From: Gammaproteobacteria bacterium | Lineage (GTDB): Bacteria > Pseudomonadota > Gammaproteobacteria > CAJXQU01 | Direction: 5' to 3' | NCBI GenBank assembly: GCA_026984775.1 | Contig: JALSRM010000067.1 | Span: forward strand, 1 to 35,068 | Length of the DNA stretch: 35,068 nt | Part shown: one piece after another, positions 17,339 to 24,105 of the stretch | How the letters are laid out: every line of letters begins with the position of its first letter | Numbering within the stretch: position 1 is the first letter of the stretch | Translations under genes and position numbers: made by a program | The notes under the pieces: generated by a model | What the model saw: only the letters and a program-made list of their open reading frames with translations | Told to the model about the DNA's origin: nothing | Databases searched by the model: none

Positions 17339-18517
17339 GTGCTCTACGACAACAAAAAGGAAGAACACTTGAAACCCTCCGTCAAACCTGAAAATCCACG
17401 CTTCTCCTCCGGCCCTTGCCCGAAACGACCGGGATGGTCCCCAGCGGTGCTCGATCAGGCGTTGTTGGGCCGCTCCCATCGCTCCGAAGCCGGCAAAAAG
17501 AAGCTGGCAGAAGCTATCGATCGTACCCGTGATCTGTTGCAACTGCCCGAGGATTACCGAGTGGGCATCGTCCCCGCATCCGATACCGGGGCCATGGAGA
17601 TCGCCCTGTGGTCTCTGCTCGGGGAGCGGGGTGTCGAGATGCTGGCCTGGGAGAGTTTCGGGCTGGGCTGGATCAACGATGTGGTTCATCAGCTGAGGCT
17701 GAAAACAGTGACTCAACGGATCGCAGCATATGGCGAACTGCCTGATTTGAATGAGGTAAACTTTGACCACGATGTGATCTTCACCTGGAATGGCACCACC
17801 TCAGGCGTCAGGGTACCGAATGGCGACTGGATCCCGGATGATCGCAAAGGGTTGACCCTTTGTGACGCCACTTCCGCTGTTTTTGCCATGGAATTGCCCT
17901 GGCGGAAACTGGATGTGGCCACCTATTCCTGGCAGAAGGTTTTGGGAGGCGAAGCCGCACATGGGATGCTGATCCTCGGGCCTCGTGCGGTGGAAAGGTT
18001 GGAATCCTGGACCCCTCCGTGGCCGATGCCGAAACTGTTTCGTCTGACCCGGGAGGGCAAGCTGAACGAGAATATCTTCAGAGGGGCGACGATCAACACC
18101 CCTTCGATGCTCTGTGTCGAAGACTACCTGGATGCGCTGAAGTGGGTACAGGAAATGGGTGGCTTGAGTGGCCTGATCAACCGTGTGCAACGCAATTTTC
18201 GTGTCTTGGAAGCATGGATCGAAAAAACACCCTGGGTGGATTTTCTTGCTGTCGACGCGGCGTCGCGATCACCCACCTCGGTCTGCCTGAAGGTGATCGA
18301 TCCCTGGTTCACAGAGAAGTCTTTGCAACAGCAGGCGGAGATCACAAAAAAAATTGTAACGCTGCTGGAGAGGGAAGAGGTGGCTTTCGATATCGGGAGT
18401 TACCGGGATGCACCGCCAGGATTACGGATCTGGTGTGGGGCAACGGTTGAAACCCCAGATATCGAAGCATTACTGCCTTGGCTCGATTGGGCATTTTCCA
18501 ATGTCAGAGAGGGATGA
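17339..18517 (+). CDS. serC: Phosphoserine aminotransferase
   Basis: This PLP enzyme converts 3-phosphohydroxypyruvate and glutamate to phosphoserine. It belongs to the SerC_2 branch (TIGR01365 type), as shown by [67 protein letters not shown], and the PLP lysine in [16 protein letters not shown]. The frame opens at a GTG (17339, preceded by CAGGA), giving 392 residues with Lys200. A TTG at 17369, preceded by AAGGAAG, would begin (M)[15 protein letters not shown], which fits typical family N-termini better, so the true start may be 17369. It sits between gcvP and serA and overlaps the serA start region. Confidence 0.93.
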   Translation: MLYDNKKEEHLKPSVKPENPRFSSGPCPKRPGWSPAVLDQALLGRSHRSEAGKKKLAEAIDRTRDLLQLPEDYRVGIVPASDTGAMEIALWSLLGERGVEMLAWESFGLGWINDVVHQLRLKTVTQRIAAYGELPDLNEVNFDHDVIFTWNGTTSGVRVPNGDWIPDDRKGLTLCDATSAVFAMELPWRKLDVATYSWQKVLGGEAAHGMLILGPRAVERLESWTPPWPMPKLFRLTREGKLNENIFRGATINTPSMLCVEDYLDALKWVQEMGGLSGLINRVQRNFRVLEAWIEKTPWVDFLAVDAASRSPTSVCLKVIDPWFTEKSLQQQAEITKKIVTLLEREEVAFDIGSYRDAPPGLRIWCGATVETPDIEALLPWLDWAFSNVREG

Positions 18518-20097
18518 TGAAAATCCTGGTCGCTGACAAGATCGCCGAGGAGGGTGTTGAATATCTCCGGCAGCAGGAGGGGCTTGAGGTCATTTTCAAG
18601 ACCGGGTTGTCTGCGGACGAACTCAGCCGAGAGATTGCCGATGTGGAAGGTTTGATCATCAGAAGCGCAGTGACCATCACCTCCGAAGTTCTGAAGGCGG
18701 CGCCGAGGCTGAAAGTGATCGGGCGCGCAGGGATCGGCGTGGACAATATCGATATGGAGGCTGCGACGGAACAGGGAGTGGTGGTATTGAACACCCCCGA
18801 TGCCAATGCCACTACGACAGCTGAACTGGCGCTTGCTCAGCTTTTTTCCCTCAGTCGGAATCTACCCGCAGCGGATCGATCGGTCCGCGAAGGCAAATGG
18901 GAGCGGTCGAAATTCATCGGCGCGGAAATTACTGGAAAGACCATTGGGATCGTGGGTTATGGCACGATCGGACGTATTATGGCCTCCCGTTGTCTCGGAC
19001 TGAAAATGCAGGTGCTGGCCTATGATCCCTTCGTTACTCGGGAAGTCTTCGAAGCTGATGGCGTGGAACCTCGCGATCTCGATGACATGTTGCCAGAACT
19101 GGATTATCTAACCTTGCATTGCCCACTGATAGAAAAAACCAGAAACCTGATCAATGCGGAGCGGCTGAAAAAGATGAAGCCCGAGGCGCGTATTATCAAT
19201 TGTGCTCGTGGGGGACTCATTGATGAGGTGGCCTTACTGGATGCCGTCCGGGGTGGACACCTTGCGGGCGCAGCGCTGGATGTTTATGCACAGGAACCGC
19301 CTATTGGGTCACCTTTGCTGGAGGAGGAAAAAATCGTCTTCACGCCTCACCTTGGGGCCTCTACGACCGAGGCCCAGCGGGCTGCAGGGACGGAGATCGC
19401 AAAACAGGTAGCGGATTATCTGCTGCGAGGGGAAGCGATCAATGCTCTGAACGTCCCCTTCGTCCCTGGCGAGGAACTGACCAGGATCAGACCGTATCAG
19501 AATCTGGCGAGGAAGCTGGGTTGTCTGCTTGCGGCCCTTGCACAGGAGCCCATCGATCGGATGGAAGTTACACTCAGTGGAAGGGCCGCAGAAGTGGATC
19601 CTCATCCAGTAGCCGTCGAGGCACTGGTGGGCGTGTTGTCGGCACAGCTTTCGCAATCGGTCAACAGTGTCAATGCCTGTTACCTGGCAAAGCGCCAAGG
19701 GATCTCTTTGATCGAAACCCGGGATGAGACCATTCATGATTATCTTTCACTGGTGACGGTGGAGGGTTTCAGTCAAAACGATTCTATCCGGATCGTTGGT
19801 ACACTGCTGGGTGAACGTCAGCCCAGACTGGTGAGGATCGGGGATTATGAGGTGGAGGCCGTTCCAGAGGGTGTGTTGCTGATCACGTGGCATGAGGACA
19901 GACCGGGTGTCGTCGGCGCACTCGGAGATGTGCTTGGCCGTGCCCATGTCAACATCACCCGCATGCATGTGGGTGATTCCACTACGGAGGATACAGCGAT
20001 CGCGGTGATTGGAGTCTCGTCACTTCTCAATGATGGACAGATGGCTATGGTTGCCGGGATTCCGGCGATCCACAAGGTCTTTCAGGTCACCCTATGA
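18517..20097 (+). CDS. serA: D-3-phosphoglycerate dehydrogenase, long ACT-domain form
   Basis: The first enzyme of serine synthesis oxidises 3-phosphoglycerate with NAD. From the second ATG of an ATGATG pair (18514/18517), preceded by GAGAGGG, it has 526 residues: [20 protein letters not shown]. The Rossmann motif GYGTIG is at 147-152, and the catalytic Arg231 (NCARGG), Glu260 (AQEPP) and His278 (FTPHLGAST) are all present. The C-terminal half holds the intervening ASB domain (PYQNLARKLGCLLAALAQEP) and an ACT domain (ITWHEDRPGVVGALGDVLGR) of the kind that mediates serine feedback in the long form. It overlaps serC and is coupled to serB by ATGA. Confidence 0.95.
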   Translation: MKILVADKIAEEGVEYLRQQEGLEVIFKTGLSADELSREIADVEGLIIRSAVTITSEVLKAAPRLKVIGRAGIGVDNIDMEAATEQGVVVLNTPDANATTTAELALAQLFSLSRNLPAADRSVREGKWERSKFIGAEITGKTIGIVGYGTIGRIMASRCLGLKMQVLAYDPFVTREVFEADGVEPRDLDDMLPELDYLTLHCPLIEKTRNLINAERLKKMKPEARIINCARGGLIDEVALLDAVRGGHLAGAALDVYAQEPPIGSPLLEEEKIVFTPHLGASTTEAQRAAGTEIAKQVADYLLRGEAINALNVPFVPGEELTRIRPYQNLARKLGCLLAALAQEPIDRMEVTLSGRAAEVDPHPVAVEALVGVLSAQLSQSVNSVNACYLAKRQGISLIETRDETIHDYLSLVTVEGFSQNDSIRIVGTLLGERQPRLVRIGDYEVEAVPEGVLLITWHEDRPGVVGALGDVLGRAHVNITRMHVGDSTTEDTAIAVIGVSSLLNDGQMAMVAGIPAIHKVFQVTL

Positions 20098-20792
20098 AGA
20101 CGGCTCATCGCTACGATCCCATCTTTTTCGATTGCGACAGTACACTCTCTGCGGTGGAAGGTATTGACGAGCTGGCCTTCCGGGCGGGTGTGGCAGAGGA
20201 GCTGATCCCACTGACCAATGCCGCCATGGAAGGGACGATCGCACTGGAAGAGGTTTATGGGCGAAGACTGGATATGATTCGACCTGATCGGCAAGCCATC
20301 GATTGGTTACGCCAGCGTTATCTCGATGAGATGGTTGCAGGTGCTGAAGAAGTGGTGGGTACGCTGCTGGATCGGGGACACGAGGTGCATATCGTCAGTG
20401 GTGGTTTGCGTCAGGCCGTGCTGGCTGTCGGTCGGTTTTTGGGTATTCCGGAGGCAAACATCCATGCGGTCGATATCCGTTTTGACGAGGCAGGTCAGTA
20501 TGCCGGGTTCGATCAGGCCTCACCACTCGCACGCGCAGGCGGCAAGGCGGTTGTGTGCAAACAGCTCCTGGATGAGTTTTCCGGCCCGATCAGGCCTGTA
20601 CTCATCGGTGATGGCATGACAGATCTGGAGGCTGCCGATGCGGGCGTACAGGTGATCGGGTTTGGCGGCGTTGCCCGACGTGAAGCCATGGTGCAGGAGG
20701 CATCATTTTTTGTCGAGGGCCCGTCACTGACAGGTGTATTGGATTACCTGTCTAGAAAAATTAATCACTATCATTCGTCAGGAGATCGCTGA
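20094..20792 (+). CDS. serB: Phosphoserine phosphatase-like HAD enzyme
   Basis: This 232-residue HAD-superfamily hydrolase has all four motifs: FFDCDSTLS (nucleophile Asp13, acid Asp15), the serine motif VSGGL, a lysine in the segment GGKAVVCKQL, and GDGMTDLEAADAG (Asp173 and Asp177). DxDST in motif I is typical of phosphoserine phosphatases. It lacks the N-terminal ACT-like region of longer SerB proteins and resembles the compact SerB form. The position as last gene in serC-serA-serB, with an ATGA overlap to serA, supports the final step of serine synthesis. No obvious hairpin terminator lies in the 55 bp before the convergent RRM gene. Confidence 0.88.
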   Translation: MKTAHRYDPIFFDCDSTLSAVEGIDELAFRAGVAEELIPLTNAAMEGTIALEEVYGRRLDMIRPDRQAIDWLRQRYLDEMVAGAEEVVGTLLDRGHEVHIVSGGLRQAVLAVGRFLGIPEANIHAVDIRFDEAGQYAGFDQASPLARAGGKAVVCKQLLDEFSGPIRPVLIGDGMTDLEAADAGVQVIGFGGVARREAMVQEASFFVEGPSLTGVLDYLSRKINHYHSSGDR

Positions 20793-20847
20793 TTTATTCG
20801 CTATGTTTCTGGAACAAGAGTGATTTGATCAGCGCTTCCTAGGTTTT

Positions 20848-21222
20848 TTAGCCAAATAGTTTTCTTTTAATCAATCCGAACAAACCACCGGAACTTTTCG
20901 CAGGTTCGGCTTCATTCTGGGCCTGTCTTCGGTGCTGGCCTTGATTGTTGCGGGATGGCCGTCGTCCTCTCTGACCTTCTGATTTAGGGCGTGAAAAATC
21001 AACCCGGAGGCTTCTGCCACCAAGATCACTGCCATTGAGTTCTTCGACTGCCTGTCTGGCTTCATCTTCATTGGGCATGGTGACAAAGCCATAACCGCGA
21101 GAACGCCCTGATCGACGATCAACAATAATGTCAACTGATTCAACGATCCCGTACGCCTCAAAAACTTCCTGGAGTTCTTCTTTTTCTGTGCTGTAAGGTA
21201 AATTTCCAACGTAAATATTCAT
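20848..21222 (-). CDS. RRM-domain RNA-binding protein
   Basis: The 124-residue protein has one RNA recognition motif over residues 1-78, with RNP2 (IYVGNL) and RNP1 (RGYGFVTM) intact, followed by a disordered Arg/Gln/Asn-rich tail (GRRPSRNNQGQHRRQAQNEA) and a hydrophobic-basic end (GGLFGLIKRKLFG). Small bacterial RRM proteins of this type are often cold-induced RNA chaperones. The start has AAGGA 6 bp upstream. It is 28 bp downstream of the LEA-type lipoprotein gene and may be cotranscribed with it. The C-terminal GLFGLIKRKLFG could be a short amphipathic helix. RNA targets are unknown. Confidence 0.92.
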   Translation of the reverse strand: MNIYVGNLPYSTEKEELQEVFEAYGIVESVDIIVDRRSGRSRGYGFVTMPNEDEARQAVEELNGSDLGGRSLRVDFSRPKSEGQRGRRPSRNNQGQHRRQAQNEAEPAKSSGGLFGLIKRKLFG

Positions 21223-21250
21223 TTGTGATCCTTATCGTGAATGCTGTTTG

Positions 21251-21766
21251 TTATTTCCGTGATAAAAGCGCAATTTCACCGGTCTGTTTGAAAGGAATCG
21301 GAACCGGGACTCCGCTCAACTTCATTTTCCCTTTGACAAGGTAATTGATATTTCCCTCCTGAACCAGTTTGTCCAATTGGTTCAGAATACCGCTTATGGT
21401 ACTGGAGACAGCAACATCAAACGATGTCTCACCGTAAGCCGGAACCACGATGTGCTGGTTACTGACACCTGTGGCAAAGGGTTCGCCATTGAGTTCAACA
21501 GCGAAATCCATTCCTCGGATGTCCAGTTGCTGATCATTGGGATTTTGGATTTTCATGGTCAACAGGAACTCCTGTTGAACCAGACCCATATCTGCGATCT
21601 GGATATTGGTCAGATTCAGGCGAGGAGGCTCCTTGATACCTGATGTCGCACATCCAGCAACAAAGATAAATGTCAGTAGCAGTAGCGTATGGAAAATGAC
21701 TCTCATAAACGGTGCAGCGATTTTAGCAGAGTTTTCAATCAATAAAAGAGGCGACATGTTCAGCAT
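21251..21766 (-). CDS. LEA type 2 (WHy-domain) lipoprotein
   Basis: The 171-residue product has a lipoprotein signal with lipobox FVAGC (Cys39), then a domain with LEA_2/WHy features: PRLNLTNIQIADMGLVQQEF, LLTMKIQNPNDQQLDIRGMD, FAVELNGEPFATGVS and VPAYGETSFDVAVSS. Proteins of this family occur in desiccation and stress responses; bacterial lipoprotein members are of unknown function. I keep the ATG at 21766 because AGGAG lies 7 bp upstream (21773-21778 region), although an internal Met (21706) would give a more usual signal-peptide length. It is transcribed away from the isocitrate dehydrogenase gene and is followed by the RRM gene. Confidence 0.85.
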   Translation of the reverse strand: MLNMSPLLLIENSAKIAAPFMRVIFHTLLLLTFIFVAGCATSGIKEPPRLNLTNIQIADMGLVQQEFLLTMKIQNPNDQQLDIRGMDFAVELNGEPFATGVSNQHIVVPAYGETSFDVAVSSTISGILNQLDKLVQEGNINYLVKGKMKLSGVPVPIPFKQTGEIALLSRK

Positions 21767-21837
21767 CGGAAATCTCCTGTGACAAAAGTCTCTCGGTGTT
21801 TATACTCGTTCGATGATAAATCGACGCTGAATCCAGG

Positions 21838-21863
21838 TCATTCCTCCCAGGAGGGAGGAATGA
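21838..21863. repeat. Perfect inverted repeat in the divergent LEA/IDH promoter region
   Basis: Arms TCATTCCTCCC and GGGAGGAATGA (11 bp each) are exact reverse complements around a 4-nt AGGA. On the plus strand an AT-rich stretch ending in TTTT follows. No plus-strand gene ends nearby, so an operator or leader hairpin is more likely than a terminator. The rest of the 168-bp divergent region holds only the weak promoter noted next. Confidence 0.6.
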
Positions 21864-21869
21864 ATATTT

Positions 21870-21899
21870 TTCAGCATATTGTTTTGTATTTCGTATAAT
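21870..21899 (+). promoter_or_regulatory. Candidate promoter of the IDH-signalling unit
   Basis: A perfect TATAAT (21894-21899) lies 36 bp before the ATG; TTCAGC (21870-21875) is an imperfect -35 at 18-bp spacing. The -35 box starts directly after the large inverted repeat at 21838-21863, which could therefore bind a factor that blocks or aids RNA polymerase. Confidence 0.4.
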
Positions 21900-21934
21900 A
21901 TTCAGCCATCTTTTCAAATCAATGGAATCCAAGA

Positions 21935-22966
21935 ATGACTCAAGTAACCGCAAGACGTATTCCTGTCACCCTGATCCGGGGTGATGGTATCGGGCCGGAA
22001 ATTGTCGAGGCGACGCTTCGTGTACTCGATGCTGTTGATGCACCTTTCCAGTGGGATGAACAGATCGCCGGTATGGCGGCGATGGAGAAAGATGGTGATC
22101 CCATACCTGAGGCGGTGCTCGAATCTATCCGGAAAACGCAGTTGGCGTTGAAAGGGCCATTGACGACACCTGTAGGAGGCGGGTTTCGTTCAGTCAATGT
22201 CCGGCTCAGGGAAGCCTTTAAACTGTTTGCCAATGTCAGACCCGCGCTGACCTTTTTGCCAGATGGGCGCTATACCGATATCGATCTGGTGTTGATCCGG
22301 GAGAATTTGGAAGGCATGTATGTCGGTGCCGAGCATTTTGTTCCGGTTGATGATGATCCGCACGCTGTTGCTGAATCTTCCAGCTTCATTACTCGTGTCG
22401 GTTGTCGTCGTATCGCAGAGTTCGCGTTTGATTATGCGGTTCGAAATGGACGCAAAAAGGTGACGGTTGTCCATAAGGCCAATATATTGAAGGCTCTGAC
22501 AGGCCTTTTTCTGGAAACCTGTCTCGAAGTAGGGGAAAAATATCGCCATCGATTAGAGATCGAAGACAAGATCGTCGATAACACAGCAATGCAACTGGTG
22601 ATCAATCCCGAACAATTCGATGTGATCCTGACAACAAACATGTTCGGCGATATTCTTTCGGATGAAATTGCCGGGCTTGTGGGTGGTTTAGGTCTGGCTC
22701 CCGGTGGAAACATCGGTCACAAGGCCGCTCTGTTCGAAGCCGTTCACGGTTCTGCGCCGGATATCGCCGGGAAAGGTATTGCGAATCCGACCGCATTGAT
22801 CCTGGCTTCAGCGATGATGCTGGATCATGTCAATGAACAGGAAAAAGCAACCCGGATCCGCGAGGCACTACAAAGGCTGATTAGTTCTGGCAGAAATCTG
22901 ACCGGTGACATTGGAGGCACGGCAACCACCAAAGAGTTTACCGATGCGTTGATCGCAGAATTATGA
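21935..22966 (+). CDS. NAD-dependent isocitrate dehydrogenase-type enzyme (IDH/IPMDH family)
   Basis: The 343-residue cytosolic beta-decarboxylating dehydrogenase has the dinucleotide and substrate signatures of the family: IRGDGIGPEIVEA, GGGFRSVNVRLREAFKLF (substrate Ser86, Asn and Arg), the catalytic lysine in VHKANILKALTG, TTNMFGDILSDEIAGLVGGL and EAVHGSAPDIAGKGIANPTA. RSxNxxLR favours isocitrate over isopropylmalate. Asp276-Ile277 replaces the Lys-Tyr pair of NADP-specific E. coli Icd, which predicts NAD use. It heads a run of overlapping genes that are otherwise signalling and lipid functions; its ATGA overlaps a possible start of the GGDEF frame. Another acid of the family, such as homoisocitrate or tartrate, cannot be excluded. 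Confidence 0.88.
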   Translation: MTQVTARRIPVTLIRGDGIGPEIVEATLRVLDAVDAPFQWDEQIAGMAAMEKDGDPIPEAVLESIRKTQLALKGPLTTPVGGGFRSVNVRLREAFKLFANVRPALTFLPDGRYTDIDLVLIRENLEGMYVGAEHFVPVDDDPHAVAESSSFITRVGCRRIAEFAFDYAVRNGRKKVTVVHKANILKALTGLFLETCLEVGEKYRHRLEIEDKIVDNTAMQLVINPEQFDVILTTNMFGDILSDEIAGLVGGLGLAPGGNIGHKAALFEAVHGSAPDIAGKGIANPTALILASAMMLDHVNEQEKATRIREALQRLISSGRNLTGDIGGTATTKEFTDALIAEL

Positions 22967-23091
22967 ATCCAGGAACAGTCAGTAGGTAGAGAATCATTCG
23001 CAACCAGCATTCATCACGATTACCGAGGCAGATTGAACAGCTGATCGTCGAAGCACGCCGGAATGATCAGCGTTGGCGCCGGTTTCAGGCA

Positions 23092-24105
23092 TTGGAACTG
23101 AAACTGATGCGTAGTGAAACGATGCCAGAATTGTTGAAAACCATTCTCTATGAGAGTCGGGCGGAGTTTGGCTGGGACCAGATCACATTGAGCCTGCAGG
23201 ATCAGGAGTATGAGATTCATCGCTTGCTGGACTCAACTTCTTCTCCATCTTCTGAATTTCCAGAATTACTCCTAAGTGAAGAAATAGCTCATCTTGACAG
23301 GATATTTGAGCAGGGTCGAAGACCAACCCTTGGACCCTATCGGGCTCGGCAACATGCAAGATTGTTTCCCTCGGTGGATCAAAAGCTTGGAAGTGTGGCC
23401 ATCCTGCCACTCATAAGCAATCGCAGATTGATCGGATCATTGAATCTGGCCAGCTATCATCAAGAAAAGTTCCAGCCAGATGCAGCCACAGATTTTATGG
23501 AGCACCTGGCTGCTGTATTGACGGTATGCCTGGAAATGGTAGGAACACGGGAAAAATTACGTTTTATCGGGTTGACAGATGGTCTAACCGGCGTCAACAA
23601 TCGGCGATTTTTTGACCAACGTTTACACGAAGAACTTGAACGGGCACGCCGTGGTGGTGTTTCATTGGCATGTCTGTTTATCGATCTTGACCATTTCAAG
23701 CGTATTAATGACACTTTTGGTCACCAAATTGGCGATGAAGTACTCAGACGAGCTGCGCAACTGATAAGGGAGCAATTGCGTTCGATCGATGTGGTTTCAC
23801 GGTATGGCGGCGAGGAATTTGCTGTGCTGCTGATGCAGGCGGATCTCGAGTTGGCGATAGAGATTGCCGAACGGATCAGGAAAAGCGTTGAAAATTGGGC
23901 GTATGATACAGAGGAAGGTGACCTACAGCTCACAGTTTCAATCGGCGTTGCCACCACGGACTGCATTAATTTTTCGGATACGATTGAAGAGACTGCGCAC
24001 AGACTCATCCATGCAGCAGACCAGTCAGTCTATCGAGCTAAAGAATCGGGAAGAAATCGGGTAATTACCTGTCATGCCAATGGAGAATACAGAAACCCCG
24101 CGTAA
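23092..24105 (+). CDS. Diguanylate cyclase (GAF/DUF484-like sensor + GGDEF), start uncertain
   Basis: The C-terminal GGDEF domain has RYGGEEF (239-243 counted from the TTG at 23092) and an intact inhibitory I-site RSID nine residues earlier, plus LTDGLTGVNNRRFFDQRL and FIDLDHFKRINDTFGH. It should make c-di-GMP with product inhibition. The N-terminal part is GAF-like. Coding signal clearly extends upstream of the TTG: RQIEQLIVEARRNDQRWRRF resembles the DUF484 N-terminal helix. In the same frame an ATG at 22963 overlaps the IDH stop (ATGA), but an amber TAG at 22987-22989 cuts that frame after eight codons. Either translation starts at a non-ATG codon (for example ATT at 22996) or at TTG 23092, or the gene is damaged. 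The 3' end overlaps the kinase gene. Confidence 0.85.
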   Translation: MELKLMRSETMPELLKTILYESRAEFGWDQITLSLQDQEYEIHRLLDSTSSPSSEFPELLLSEEIAHLDRIFEQGRRPTLGPYRARQHARLFPSVDQKLGSVAILPLISNRRLIGSLNLASYHQEKFQPDAATDFMEHLAAVLTVCLEMVGTREKLRFIGLTDGLTGVNNRRFFDQRLHEELERARRGGVSLACLFIDLDHFKRINDTFGHQIGDEVLRRAAQLIREQLRSIDVVSRYGGEEFAVLLMQADLELAIEIAERIRKSVENWAYDTEEGDLQLTVSIGVATTDCINFSDTIEETAHRLIHAADQSVYRAKESGRNRVITCHANGEYRNPA

